Notes under the pieces: generated by a model
Database searches by the model: none
Told to the model about the DNA's origin: nothing
What the model saw: the letters and a program-made list of their open reading frames with translations, nothing else
DNA from: an uncultured Bacilli bacterium
GTDB lineage: Bacteria > Bacillota_I > Bacilli_A > RF39 > UBA660
Length of the DNA stretch: 64,000 nucleotides
Direction: 5' to 3'
Assembly (NCBI GenBank): GCA_934131175.1
Contig: CAKOZD010000003.1
Location: forward strand, 62,001-126,000
Shown here: in pieces, positions 51,991 through 60,634 of the stretch
How positions within the stretch are numbered: the stretch's first letter is position 1
Layout: each line of letters begins with the position of its first letter
Made by a program: the position numbers and the translations under genes

Positions 51991-52575
51991 TTATCTAAAA
52001 ATTTCATCCATTAAAAGAGCAGATTTTATACGAGCTAAATCAAAATGTCTTAAATCTTTTTTTCTCTCACAAAAAGCAGCACAACCAAATCCATTATTAT
52101 AATAAAAAATATCTAAGGGATGAATAATTCTATCACCAATACCTTCGCTATATGACTCATATTTAATAAATACTTTTCTATGTTCTTTTATTGCTTTATT
52201 TAGTATATTATAATAATTTTTTATTTCAGAAGAAACTATATGTTTAGTATCATTATAATTACTCATAGACTTCACTTTAATTAAAATTTCATCAAGTAAT
52301 TTTTTATTTTCTTTTGAACATTTTATATTACTTAGAAATTTATATTCATAATCATTAAATTTCATTTTAGGTACTAAATAATCATTTTTCAGAATATAAC
52401 CTCCATATATTCCTCTGATTGTTTCAATAACAATACCAGATTTTTCAATATCTTCTTTATAACATCTAACCATTCTTTCACTGACTTCTAAAATATCAGA
52501 AAGTTCTTTTATACTATATTTTCTACCATTAGATAACAACTGAATCATTAATAACTCATTAGATAATTTTGACAC
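51991..52575 (-). CDS. HTH/WYL-domain transcriptional regulator
   Basis: The 194-residue protein starts with a winged helix-turn-helix of the DeoR/HTH_11 type (about 1-60: LLSNGRKYSIKELSDILEVSERMVRCYKEDIE). A WYL-type domain (about 120-190: VFIKYESYS, RIIHPLDIFYYNNGFGCAAFCERKKDLRHFDLARI) follows. The WYL triad itself is not kept, and the WCX C-terminal extension of long family members is missing. WYL domains often sense nucleic acids or small ligands. The start is GTG with GAGGTGG. Its targets are unknown. Confidence 0.87.
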   Translation of the reverse strand: MSKLSNELLMIQLLSNGRKYSIKELSDILEVSERMVRCYKEDIEKSGIVIETIRGIYGGYILKNDYLVPKMKFNDYEYKFLSNIKCSKENKKLLDEILIKVKSMSNYNDTKHIVSSEIKNYYNILNKAIKEHRKVFIKYESYSEGIGDRIIHPLDIFYYNNGFGCAAFCERKKDLRHFDLARIKSALLMDEIFR

Positions 52576-52648
52576 ATTACCACCTCAAATTAAAGATTAT
52601 TATAAAAAAAGAGTAATACTTTTTCAAGTACACTCTATTTTTATTAAA

Positions 52649-54868
52649 TTATTTATTCATTTTTGCAAATACTTTTACATCTCTATTTATTGAATCAGCA
52701 TTTACTGTTTTATTTTCTTCTAATTTTTCAACTACACTAAAATTAATTTTTTTATCTTCTTTAGATGCAGCACTTACTTTTAATCTTAATCTATCACCAA
52801 CATAATAGTTATCAAATCCTTCTAATGATACCATTGAAAAACTTTCTGAACTATAAACATATTCTCCTTTTAAATCCTTAAGTCTAATAAATCCTTCAAT
52901 CATATTATCAAGTTCTACTGTAATTCCTTTGTCACTTATACCAACAATAGTACCATTAAACTCACCGCCTATATGTTCTTCCATATATTCACAGCACTTC
53001 ATTCTAAGTGTATTTTGTTCAGCCTCATCTGCAGTTTTTTCTCTAGAAGATGAAACACCTCCTATCTCAGGTAACTTTTCTTGCCACTTCTTTATCTTCT
53101 TATTATTACCATGTAAAACATCTTTAATCATTCTATGATTTGTTAAATCTGGATATCTTCTAATAGGAGAAGTAAAATGACAATAATTTTTCTTAGCAAG
53201 ACCATAATGCCCAATATTAATAGGACTATACTTAGCACGTGAATTACATCTAATTAACATTGTTGAAAGTAGTGGTGATAATCTTCCAGCTTTATTAACA
53301 TGTTCAACAAGTTCTTGCATTAATTTCTTTTTCTCAGCAATTGCTTCACCTGAAACATTTTCTTTAAATGGATAATTTATTGCTTCTAAAAACATTAATA
53401 ACTCATTAAGCCTATCAGCACTAGGAGCAGCATGTACTCTATGAAGACAAGGAAAGCCATGTCCTTCTAAGAACTTGTCAACAGTTTCATTAGTAATTAA
53501 CATATGTTCCTCTATTAGATTTTCGCCTAAATCTTGAATCCTAAGCGAAAAATCTTTAACTTTTCCGTCTTCTCCAAGAATTACTTTTAATTCTGGTCTA
53601 TCAAATTCAATAGCCCCATTCTTTAATCTCTTTTTTCTAAGAATAAGAGCAAGTTTATTTAAATTTCTTAAAGTATCAGCATGCTCTTCATATTCTGGAG
53701 CAACTTTTCCTTCTTTTAAGATATCATTTACTTTATCATATGTCATTTTTAATCTTGACTTAATAACACTTTCAGTAAGTCTAGAGTTAACAACTTCACC
53801 ATTAGGATTAATCTCCATTATACAAGATAAAGCTAAACGTTCAACTTGTGGATTTAAAGAACAAATACCATTAGATAATTCATGAGGCAACATTGGAATT
53901 ACTCTACCTACTAAATAATTACTAGTACCCTTTCTAAAAGCATCTTTATCTAACGCAGAATTTTCAGGGACATAATTTGAAACATCTGCAATATGTACAC
54001 CTAATTGAAAATTACCATTAGGAAGTCTTGTACAAGAAACAGCGTCATCAATATCTTTAGTATCTGCTCCATCTATTGTAAAAATTTCCCAGTCAGTTAA
54101 ATCTTCTCTTCCAATCTTATCAATATCTCTTACAGATGTAGGAATATGTTTAACTTGTTCCCAAGATTCTTTACTAAATTGATCATCTATACCAAGTTTA
54201 AATGCCTCCCATAAAACATCTTCATCAGGATCATCTTTATGATTAAATACCTTAGTAACAGTACCAATATAAAAATTATCACCTGTTTGTTTTGTTAAAT
54301 CAACAGATACTCTCTGTCCTTCTATAGCCTCTCCTTCTAAAGCAATAGTTAAATCTTGCTTTTTCTTATCAATTGGTCTTACAAAATAACTAGCACCCAT
54401 TCTATATACTTCACCAACTACAGATTCTATATGTCTATCAAGTATCTTTTCAACTTTGCAATCTCCACTTTTTCCACCAAAATCTATTAAAACAATATCT
54501 CCATCTATTGCTCCTCTAGCATTTTCCTTATTAATACTATATTTATCAGTTCTTACAACATTATTATTTTCTTTATCAGTATAAGAAGTAGTAACAGAAA
54601 CAACACCATTACCATTTCTATCAGCGACAAATCTTCCTTTTCTAAAAGAAGTCTTACTCATTAAAGTATAATTATTTGAAGGTGATAAATAGTATTCATA
54701 TTTTTTTACTCCATTATCTAAAATACTTTTAATTTCTTTTTTCATACCATCTGTCAGAACAAAATCAGGATTGTCCTTTAATGCAAGCTTTTCAATTCTT
54801 TCACAAACTTTTTCAAAAGAAGCAGCCTTTTTTTCTTTTTTTAATGCTAAATTAACATAATCTTTCAC
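52649..54868 (-). CDS. rnr: Ribonuclease R
   Basis: The 739-residue 3'-5' exoribonuclease degrades structured RNA and, with tmRNA-SmpB, stalled mRNAs. Cold-shock domains (about 60-220), the RNB core with FTIDGADTKDIDDAVSC (metal-binding Asp cluster, about 264-280), GVHIADVSNYV and a C-terminal S1 domain (about 620-700, GEFNGTIVGISDKGITVEL) are present. GGGGGAAG fixes the GTG start at 54868; a longer ATG frame would include the RBS. Unlike in Bacillus, smpB is not adjacent; tmRNA is 5.2 kb away. A hairpin with T-run follows at about 52602-52640. Confidence 0.95.
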   Translation of the reverse strand: MKDYVNLALKKEKKAASFEKVCERIEKLALKDNPDFVLTDGMKKEIKSILDNGVKKYEYYLSPSNNYTLMSKTSFRKGRFVADRNGNGVVSVTTSYTDKENNNVVRTDKYSINKENARGAIDGDIVLIDFGGKSGDCKVEKILDRHIESVVGEVYRMGASYFVRPIDKKKQDLTIALEGEAIEGQRVSVDLTKQTGDNFYIGTVTKVFNHKDDPDEDVLWEAFKLGIDDQFSKESWEQVKHIPTSVRDIDKIGREDLTDWEIFTIDGADTKDIDDAVSCTRLPNGNFQLGVHIADVSNYVPENSALDKDAFRKGTSNYLVGRVIPMLPHELSNGICSLNPQVERLALSCIMEINPNGEVVNSRLTESVIKSRLKMTYDKVNDILKEGKVAPEYEEHADTLRNLNKLALILRKKRLKNGAIEFDRPELKVILGEDGKVKDFSLRIQDLGENLIEEHMLITNETVDKFLEGHGFPCLHRVHAAPSADRLNELLMFLEAINYPFKENVSGEAIAEKKKLMQELVEHVNKAGRLSPLLSTMLIRCNSRAKYSPINIGHYGLAKKNYCHFTSPIRRYPDLTNHRMIKDVLHGNNKKIKKWQEKLPEIGGVSSSREKTADEAEQNTLRMKCCEYMEEHIGGEFNGTIVGISDKGITVELDNMIEGFIRLKDLKGEYVYSSESFSMVSLEGFDNYYVGDRLRLKVSAASKEDKKINFSVVEKLEENKTVNADSINRDVKVFAKMNK

Positions 54869-54935
54869 GTATCTTCCCCCTAACATAATTTATAAGTTTA
54901 CATTAACATAAAAAAGATAAAAAAAAAAGACAAAG

Positions 54936-55142
54936 TTAGTCTTTTTCATATTGAATATGTCCGAGTATTATTCCAATATTAATTAACCCACATATTCCAA
55001 CTATAGTATAAACACTTCTTGACAAGAAACTTCCATCACCAAAAAGCATTGCTACTAAGTTTATATCAAATAGACCAACTAGTCCCCAGTTAACTGCTCC
55101 AATAATTGTTATTACTAACAATATTTTTTGTAACATTTCCAT
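54936..55142 (-). CDS. DUF378 small membrane protein
   Basis: A 68-residue protein with two membrane helices: LLVITIIGAVNWGLVGLFDINLV and SVYTIVGICGLINIGIIL. The NWGLVG and VYxIVGxxG segments are the hallmark of DUF378. No function is known. TAGGAGGAATAAAT precedes the ATG, and a hairpin (AAAGAC/GTCTTT) with T-run at about 54917-54946 ends it. Confidence 0.9.
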   Translation of the reverse strand: MEMLQKILLVITIIGAVNWGLVGLFDINLVAMLFGDGSFLSRSVYTIVGICGLINIGIILGHIQYEKD

Positions 55143-55208
55143 ATTTATTCCTCCTAAATATATTTTTTACTAAAATACAAAAATTATACAAAAAAAGAAT
55201 AGAATTTA

Positions 55209-56225
55209 TTATCCTATTCTTCTAACTGAAATAACTCTTGTTCCTGAACCTCTAGTCCAAGCAGCAACGTTACTTAATAAAACACCTTGTGATGGATTTG
55301 CAGCATGAATCATCATACCATTACCAACATACAAAGCTGAATGCGTTGGAACACCATCTGTATATCCCCAGCTTAGAATATCACCAGGTTGAACATTATC
55401 ATAACTAATTCCAACACCATCTAAAATTTGTGTAGATGTACTTCTACTTATAGATTTACCAACTTGTGAATAAACAAATTGTACAAAACCACTACAATCA
55501 AATGCATAAGGACCATTTGCTCCTGAAACATATGGATAACCAATATATTTATAAGCAATTTGTACAATATCATTTCCACTTACATTCTCTGGAACATTTA
55601 CAGTAGAATTAACTCTAGCAACTTCTACAGGTTTTGGTTTTTCTTGAACATTAACTTTAAAAGTCGCAGTTGATATATTTCCTGATTTATCTACTGCAGT
55701 TACAACAACATCATGACTTCCAACAGAACTTAAATCATCATAACTAAGCGTATAATAGTTTAAACTATCTTCATTTACATCACTAGAATAACTTAAATCA
55801 CCATCTATCAAATCATTTACAGATAAAATATTTGATTGTAAATCTATATTATCTCCTTCAGTTACTGAGATTGTATCCTTATTTAATTGAATAACAGGAG
55901 CAGTTCTATCAACAACAGATACAACAACTGGTACATCTTTAACAATATTATCTTTTTTTACTTCTAATATTATTTCTTGTTCACCAAGAACAGATGTATC
56001 AATATCTTTTTTTACTGATACAATTTCTCCTTCAACCTCTTTTAATAATTCATTAATATCATAATTAGCACTGCCATATTCAATAGCTGCCGTATCATTA
56101 GCAACTACTTTTATACTTTTATAAACAGAATAATTATGATATACATAACATCCACTTATCATAACAAATGATATTATCATCAAAACTAATATTTTAAGCT
56201 TTGACGACCCATCAATAGTTTTCAT
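55209..56225 (-). CDS. NlpC/P60 peptidoglycan hydrolase lipoprotein with Ig-like domains
   Basis: The 338-residue protein has a hydrophobic start ending in lipobox-like ISGC (Cys26), so it is probably a lipoprotein. Two DUF5011-type beta domains follow (about 38-105 and 108-195, GSHDVVVTAVDKSGNISTATFKVNV). The catalytic NlpC/P60 domain is at about 215-338, with Cys244 in FDCSGF, His295 in THSALYVGNG and His307. It should cleave peptide stems of peptidoglycan. GGAGGAATATAATTT precedes the ATG. A hairpin AGAATAG/CTATTCT with T-run at about 55190-55221 terminates it. Confidence 0.93.
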   Translation of the reverse strand: MKTIDGSSKLKILVLMIISFVMISGCYVYHNYSVYKSIKVVANDTAAIEYGSANYDINELLKEVEGEIVSVKKDIDTSVLGEQEIILEVKKDNIVKDVPVVVSVVDRTAPVIQLNKDTISVTEGDNIDLQSNILSVNDLIDGDLSYSSDVNEDSLNYYTLSYDDLSSVGSHDVVVTAVDKSGNISTATFKVNVQEKPKPVEVARVNSTVNVPENVSGNDIVQIAYKYIGYPYVSGANGPYAFDCSGFVQFVYSQVGKSISRSTSTQILDGVGISYDNVQPGDILSWGYTDGVPTHSALYVGNGMMIHAANPSQGVLLSNVAAWTRGSGTRVISVRRIG

Positions 56226-56285
56226 AAATTATATTCCTCCCTGAATGCCGAATATTATAGCACTTTATAAAGAGTTTGTCAAAAA

Positions 56286-56603
56286 TTACCCATTGTTAGA
56301 TAAATCATCATACTCCTTAGAAAACATTTTTACCTTCTCATCTAACTTAGTTTGAGTAACATTTTCAAGAGCATACCAACCATTTTCAAACATTAAAATA
56401 TATAGTTTTCTTTGAAAATCTGCTAAATCAAGAAATATATCTTTATATATATTATAAAGCCATTCATTACTAGCCTCAGTCATCGCAATACAATAATTTT
56501 TTTCCATATCCTTTAGTGTTGAAAGTAAACATGTACAATAATCTTTATCATTTAATTCAATACCTTTAGAAACTTCTACCATAGAATTACATATCTTACT
56601 CAT
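56286..56603 (-). CDS. CotF-like spore coat family protein
   Basis: The 105-residue helical protein matches the Coat_F family: a short start, then LLSTLKDMEKNYCIAMTEASNEWLYNIYKDIFLDLADFQRKLYILMFENGWYALENVTQTKLDEK, two to three long helices resembling a ferritin-like bundle. In Bacillus, CotF is a spore coat protein; related proteins also occur in non-spore-formers. GGAGGTGATATTG fixes ATG 56603. It overlaps a second helical gene by eight bases. Confidence 0.82.
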   Translation of the reverse strand: MSKICNSMVEVSKGIELNDKDYCTCLLSTLKDMEKNYCIAMTEASNEWLYNIYKDIFLDLADFQRKLYILMFENGWYALENVTQTKLDEKVKMFSKEYDDLSNNG

Positions 56604-56829
56604 CAATATCACCTCCAGGATTACTAATAACATCTAAAACAATATTCATATTATCATCAAAAAATTGAACAATTTCATTAAAAAAATCAACTAACTTCTG
56701 ATCATTAATATACTCCATATTATTATATGCTTTCTTATAAGCACAATAATTCCATTGAAACATATCACTCAAATAATCTAAATCTTTACCAGTAATAGTA
56801 TCAAAAGGAACTTCTTTTAATTCATTCAT
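56596..56829 (-). CDS. Small helical protein, CotF partner
   Basis: A 77-residue acidic protein with two amphipathic helices (TITGKDLDYLSDMFQWNYCAYKKAYNNMEYI and KLVDFFNEIVQFFDDNMNIVLDVI). The layout resembles the short proteins encoded before CotF-like genes and may be half of a ferritin-like bundle. TTTGGAGGGATAAAT precedes the ATG. It overlaps the CotF-like gene by eight bases. Confidence 0.7.
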   Translation of the reverse strand: MNELKEVPFDTITGKDLDYLSDMFQWNYCAYKKAYNNMEYINDQKLVDFFNEIVQFFDDNMNIVLDVISNPGGDIDE

Positions 56830-56923
56830 ATTTATCCCTCCAAATATATTATGGAAACAAATAAATAAAAATATACAAAAAAAAGAATAGATAACTACTC
56901 TTCTAATATTAAATTATAAGTAT

Positions 56924-57415
56924 TTATTTTTTCACTATTAATTTATTTTTATCATCCTTAAGAGAAGCATATTCCAACTTTATACAAGCATAATCAGTAA
57001 AATCATCACAATATTCACTAATAAATATATCAAACTCTTCATTTGATAAAACTAAAATTAAATTAACTTCATTTTTTAAATAAAACGAATCTCTTATCAT
57101 ATTAAATGTTCCCATATAAAAATCACATTTACTTTGTATTCTACCTTTTTTTAACAAAAAATCACAATATTTATCTACATTATACCCTACAACAACACTA
57201 TTTTTATCTAAACATAAATTTTGATACTCTTTCAAATTATCATTTAAAAAATCATACATACAAACTTTTTGTGATATATCTATATTTTTTATACCATCTA
57301 ATATTTTTTTCTTCTCTAAGTCATCACTATATATAATCATTGAAATACTACATTTAAAATGTTCATTATATATAATTTTTATTAACTTTTTTATCTCTTC
57401 TAAAGAATATTTCAT
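56924..57415 (-). CDS. Hypothetical protein downstream of a HAD phosphatase
   Basis: A 163-residue protein without signal peptide or membrane segment. Alternating helix and strand segments are seen (CSISMIIYSDD, CMYDFLNDNLKEYQNLCLDKNSVVVGYNVDKYCDFLL, VNLILVLSNEEFD). I do not recognise a family. The start at ATG 57415 is two bases after the HAD stop; the RBS is weak (GGT), so it is probably translationally coupled. A hairpin with T-run lies after it (about 56875-56905). Confidence 0.65.
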   Translation of the reverse strand: MKYSLEEIKKLIKIIYNEHFKCSISMIIYSDDLEKKKILDGIKNIDISQKVCMYDFLNDNLKEYQNLCLDKNSVVVGYNVDKYCDFLLKKGRIQSKCDFYMGTFNMIRDSFYLKNEVNLILVLSNEEFDIFISEYCDDFTDYACIKLEYASLKDDKNKLIVKK

Positions 57416-57417
57416 AA

Positions 57418-58140
57418 TTATATACCACAAATTTTATTTATGTACATTGACAAATCGCTATCAGAAGAATAATCTGCTTTAAAGTAATAATCAACATTTG
57501 GATTTTCTTTTATTTTTTCTAAATCTTTACTATCTAAGTCCTGACATACAAATATAGTAATACCACCATGTTCTTTTATAAATTCCATAGCATCAAGATC
57601 TGTTAAACCATCTCCTATATAAATTAACTCACTACAATCATCATCTTTAATATTTAAACTTTCTAATATTTTTTTAATACCATTAACCTTTTTCTTATCA
57701 CTCATCAAAATATCAAAATCAATCACTATATCGTTTTCATTATATTTAAATGTTGTACCATAAATATCTTTAATAAACGGACTAATCTTAGTCTTTTCCA
57801 AATACACTTTCAAACCAGAACTTAATACATAATTAAAAATATTATTTTTATGTAGATTTTCTAAAAAAGAAATAACTCCTTTATTATATTCAATATCTTC
57901 TGCTCCATAGCAAAAATTACTGTCTTTTAACTCAATATTATTTTCATTCATTTTATCAAACATTGTCTTATAAAATGAAACATATAAATCTAAGTTTTCA
58001 TTTTTCATCCTAGTTTTTACTTCATCTAAAAATTTAGGATTTATTGCTCCATCTTTATAACCGCACTTTTCTAGAATAGAAAATCTTGGTATAGAAAATG
58101 GAGTTAAAGTCCCATCAAAATCATATATTATTTTTTTCAT
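57418..58140 (-). CDS. HAD-family phosphatase
   Basis: The 240-residue protein has the HAD signature DFDGT (Asp7, Asp9), a helical cap (about 18-85), motif II LSSGLKVYL (about 108-116), Lys in SDKKKVNGIKKIL, and motif IV IYIGDGLTDLDAM. This is the SerB/PSPase-like or MtnX-like layout with a small C1 cap. The substrate is unknown. It lies 23 bases after the Nudix gene, probably in the same operon. GAGGTATTTGAA precedes the ATG. Confidence 0.88.
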   Translation of the reverse strand: MKKIIYDFDGTLTPFSIPRFSILEKCGYKDGAINPKFLDEVKTRMKNENLDLYVSFYKTMFDKMNENNIELKDSNFCYGAEDIEYNKGVISFLENLHKNNIFNYVLSSGLKVYLEKTKISPFIKDIYGTTFKYNENDIVIDFDILMSDKKKVNGIKKILESLNIKDDDCSELIYIGDGLTDLDAMEFIKEHGGITIFVCQDLDSKDLEKIKENPNVDYYFKADYSSDSDLSMYINKICGI

Positions 58141-58163
58141 TTCAAATACCTCATTTAAATAAA

Positions 58164-58745
58164 TTATTTATTTTTACTTTCTATATATTTTTTATATTCT
58201 AAAATTAAATCTTTATCCATTAAATTCCTTGGTATATCATCAAGACTAAAGAACTCTAATCTCTTAGTCTCAGAGTCTCCTTTTAACTTTTCCAAACTAT
58301 TAATAGATACATCTACCAAATACAAAGAAGTATTATTATATACAACATCTCCATTAGGATAACTATTTTTTCTTAAATTACCTGATAATGTATTTATTAA
58401 GACCAAATCTTCTATATTTAATTTAATTCCAGTCTCCTCATATGCTTCTCTAATAGCTGTTTCTCTTAAATCTTCACCTAACTCCTGACATCCACCAGGA
58501 AGTCCCCACATATTTCTATCTGTTCTTTCTTGAAGTAATATTTCTTTATTTTCATTTCTAATTATAATAGCAGAACCAGTTTGTATAAAAGGAATATGAC
58601 TCACTCTATTATCTAATGACATTCTAAATAAAACAGGATAACCTCCATATTTTTTGCTAAATTCAATTAGTTCTTCTTCATTTAAATTTAAAATAATATT
58701 AATAAACTCCTCATGAGAATATTCTCTCATTTTCTTATACTCCAT
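58164..58745 (-). CDS. Nudix hydrolase
   Basis: The 193-residue protein carries a complete Nudix box, GCQELGEDLRETAIREAYEETGI (GX5EX7REUXEEXGU, about residues 90-112), and upstream FIQTGSAIIIRNENKEILLQERTDRNMWGLPGG. Nudix enzymes hydrolyse nucleoside diphosphates linked to other groups. The N-terminal extension (about 1-55, YSHEEFINIILNLNEEELIEFSKKYGG) is helical and longer than in simple family members. TAGGAGGTAAA precedes the ATG. The HAD gene follows. Confidence 0.93.
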   Translation of the reverse strand: MEYKKMREYSHEEFINIILNLNEEELIEFSKKYGGYPVLFRMSLDNRVSHIPFIQTGSAIIIRNENKEILLQERTDRNMWGLPGGCQELGEDLRETAIREAYEETGIKLNIEDLVLINTLSGNLRKNSYPNGDVVYNNTSLYLVDVSINSLEKLKGDSETKRLEFFSLDDIPRNLMDKDLILEYKKYIESKNK

Positions 58746-58807
58746 TTTACCTCCTATTTATTAATTTTATTGTATCATAAGACATCTTTTTAAATATATA
58801 ATTTTAT

Positions 58808-58836
58808 TAAAAAAAGCCAATACAAATATATTGACC
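58808..58836 (-). terminator. Intrinsic terminator
   Basis: On the minus strand GTCAATA-TATTTG-TATTGGC, with one G-T pair, is followed by eight T; it ends the 320-aa gene. Confidence 0.75.
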
Positions 58837-58844
58837 ATATAAAA

Positions 58845-59807
58845 TTATTTTTTAGTAAACTTAATTATCTTGTTATTCACTGAAGTCTCTGTAGATTCAT
58901 TATCTTCATGATAATTATTTTTTATTATATTTAATAACTCATCTAATACTTCATTATGAATTGTACTTATTTTTTTAGTCTTATCTAATACAAATGGAGT
59001 ACCACCACCAGTAAGATAGAAATATGCAATAGCATCAGAATTAATTTTACTTAATTCATTTTTCGAATATAAATAATTTACAAAATCTTGCTCATCACTA
59101 GAATCAGATATTAAATTATAATACATAAACTTCAACATATCATCTTTTTCATTTATATATTTTGTATGAAAAGTATTTATATCTCCTTTACTAGGTCTAA
59201 TTAAAGTATCAGCAACTCTTGCTAAATCAGCGAAAAGATTCATAGTTTCATTTTGTACTTGAAACTTATCAATATTTTTATACTCTTTAAATCTTAAAAA
59301 TAAATCCATAGAGCAATAGATATAAGCATATTTATATACTTTAAAAAAAGGTGGCATTCTCTTTTTATTAATTCTTTTATGAAGAAAAATTTTAGTCAAC
59401 TTTTCTTTTTGTCTTAACTCTTCTTCTGTTAAATGAAACCCCATCTCTATCTTGTTATATTTCTTTGGAAAAACTTCGTCCAATGTCTTTAAACCAAGTA
59501 AAATTAATATTCTATTTTCTTCAGTAAAAGTTAAATCATCAAAATTATTACTTTCTAAACAACTTTTATATTTTTCAATAATTATACTTGATTCAACTAT
59601 TTTTTCATATAAATAAGATCTGGTATTCTCATCTGTTTCATTATCATATAAATACACTAACTCATCAAAAGTTAAATAGTTTAATTCACTAAAAAATAAG
59701 CCTTCAGAATAATATCCTATCATTAAATCATTATTCATTAATTTATCATATTGTACTGCTTGTTCTAAATCTATAGATTTTAAAAAACTATTTCTAATTT
59801 TCTTCAT
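58845..59807 (-). CDS. Hypothetical cytoplasmic protein
   Basis: A 320-residue mostly helical protein without membrane segment. Segments include LTFDELVYLYDNETDENTRSYLYEKIVESS, MGFHLTEEELRQKEKLTKIFLHKRINKKRM and SDAIAYFYLTGGGTPFVLDK. I do not recognise a family. GGGGGTTAATATA precedes ATG 59807; the longer frame upstream has no RBS. The stretch 59808-60079 behind it holds only the tmRNA terminator. Confidence 0.7.
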   Translation of the reverse strand: MKKIRNSFLKSIDLEQAVQYDKLMNNDLMIGYYSEGLFFSELNYLTFDELVYLYDNETDENTRSYLYEKIVESSIIIEKYKSCLESNNFDDLTFTEENRILILLGLKTLDEVFPKKYNKIEMGFHLTEEELRQKEKLTKIFLHKRINKKRMPPFFKVYKYAYIYCSMDLFLRFKEYKNIDKFQVQNETMNLFADLARVADTLIRPSKGDINTFHTKYINEKDDMLKFMYYNLISDSSDEQDFVNYLYSKNELSKINSDAIAYFYLTGGGTPFVLDKTKKISTIHNEVLDELLNIIKNNYHEDNESTETSVNNKIIKFTKK

Positions 59808-60012
59808 TATATTAACCCCCATGTTTTTTATTGATTTGTATTCTAACACACTATTTCCCTTATAGCAACAATGTATTTTTATATATAAAATCATTAATTA
59901 TTGTCAAATATCAAGTACTTTACTAAGTAAAGCATAAATAAAATTTTACAATGAACGAATCATTGAGCTATATAATTCTAATACTATAGTAAACAAAACA
60001 ATTTCAAACATA

Positions 60013-60040
60013 CAAAAAAGGTTAACATTAATTAACCTCT
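60013..60040 (-). terminator. Terminator downstream of tmRNA
   Basis: On the minus strand AGGTTAA-TTAATG-TTAACCT forms a hairpin followed by six T. Confidence 0.75.
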
Positions 60041-60079
60041 CATATATATAAAGTTCAAATAATTGAACAAATTCATCAA

Positions 60080-60459
60080 TGGTGGAGCTGAGGAGAATCG
60101 AACTCCTGTCCAAAAATAGAGCTACATAAACTTCTACAAGCTTAGTCAACTAATTAAATTCATATATTTATCAAGTAATTGACGACCAAATAAATATACT
60201 AGTCTAAATATTCTTTCTATCCTCTAGACAAAAGATAGCTATAACCTATTAAATTGAACCTCTAAATATTCCTAGGTAAAAATAAGTAGAAGCACTGGCC
60301 TTTATATTATTAGGCAAAAGCAGCCATAGTTGGACGAACGCCAAATAAAGTTGCTACAGCATTTTTAATTTTATTTGCATTTATTTTTTTGTGTCCGTAA
60401 CGTGGACATTCGACTTGCCATCTATGCTCAACTATTCCTGTCGAAACCAAATCAGCCCC
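60080..60459 (-). ncRNA. ssrA: Transfer-messenger RNA (tmRNA)
   Basis: The 5' end GGGGCTGATTTGGTTTCGACAG and 3' end GTTCGATTCTCCTCAGCTCCACCA are diagnostic, and the acceptor helix GGGGCTG/CAGCTCC pairs fully (one G-T). The CCA is encoded. The mRNA-like part encodes a tag read as ANKIKNAVATLFGVRPTMAA-FA, ending in two stop codons (TAATAA), starting at a GCA resume codon. The terminal AAFA replaces the more common ALAA. With SmpB it rescues stalled ribosomes; the smpB gene lies at the window edge and rnr 5 kb away. Confidence 0.97.
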
Positions 60460-60607
60460 ATGACTTAATTATAACATATAACATATTAAATTTAAATAGA
60501 TTTAAATTTAAAAGCCATAAAGTAATTTAATATTTGACATAAAAAATAGATATGTAAAATTTAGATGAAATAAACAAAAAAATACTGAAAAAAAACAACT
60601 AACTTGA

Positions 60608-60613
60608 TATAAT
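60608..60613 (+). promoter_or_regulatory. Candidate -10 of the pfl operon
   Basis: TATAAT lies only 7 bases before GGAGG (60620-60624). A start from it would place the RBS at the transcript's 5' end. A second option is TTGACA (60534-60539) with TAAAAT (60555-60560), spacer 15. Neither is certain. Confidence 0.35.
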
Positions 60614-60634
60614 ATGTACGGAGGTAGAAAAATA

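Noticed and set aside
59946..60149. Open reading frame over the tmRNA 3' end
   Set aside because: It overlaps the tmRNA and its terminator and shows no protein-like features.
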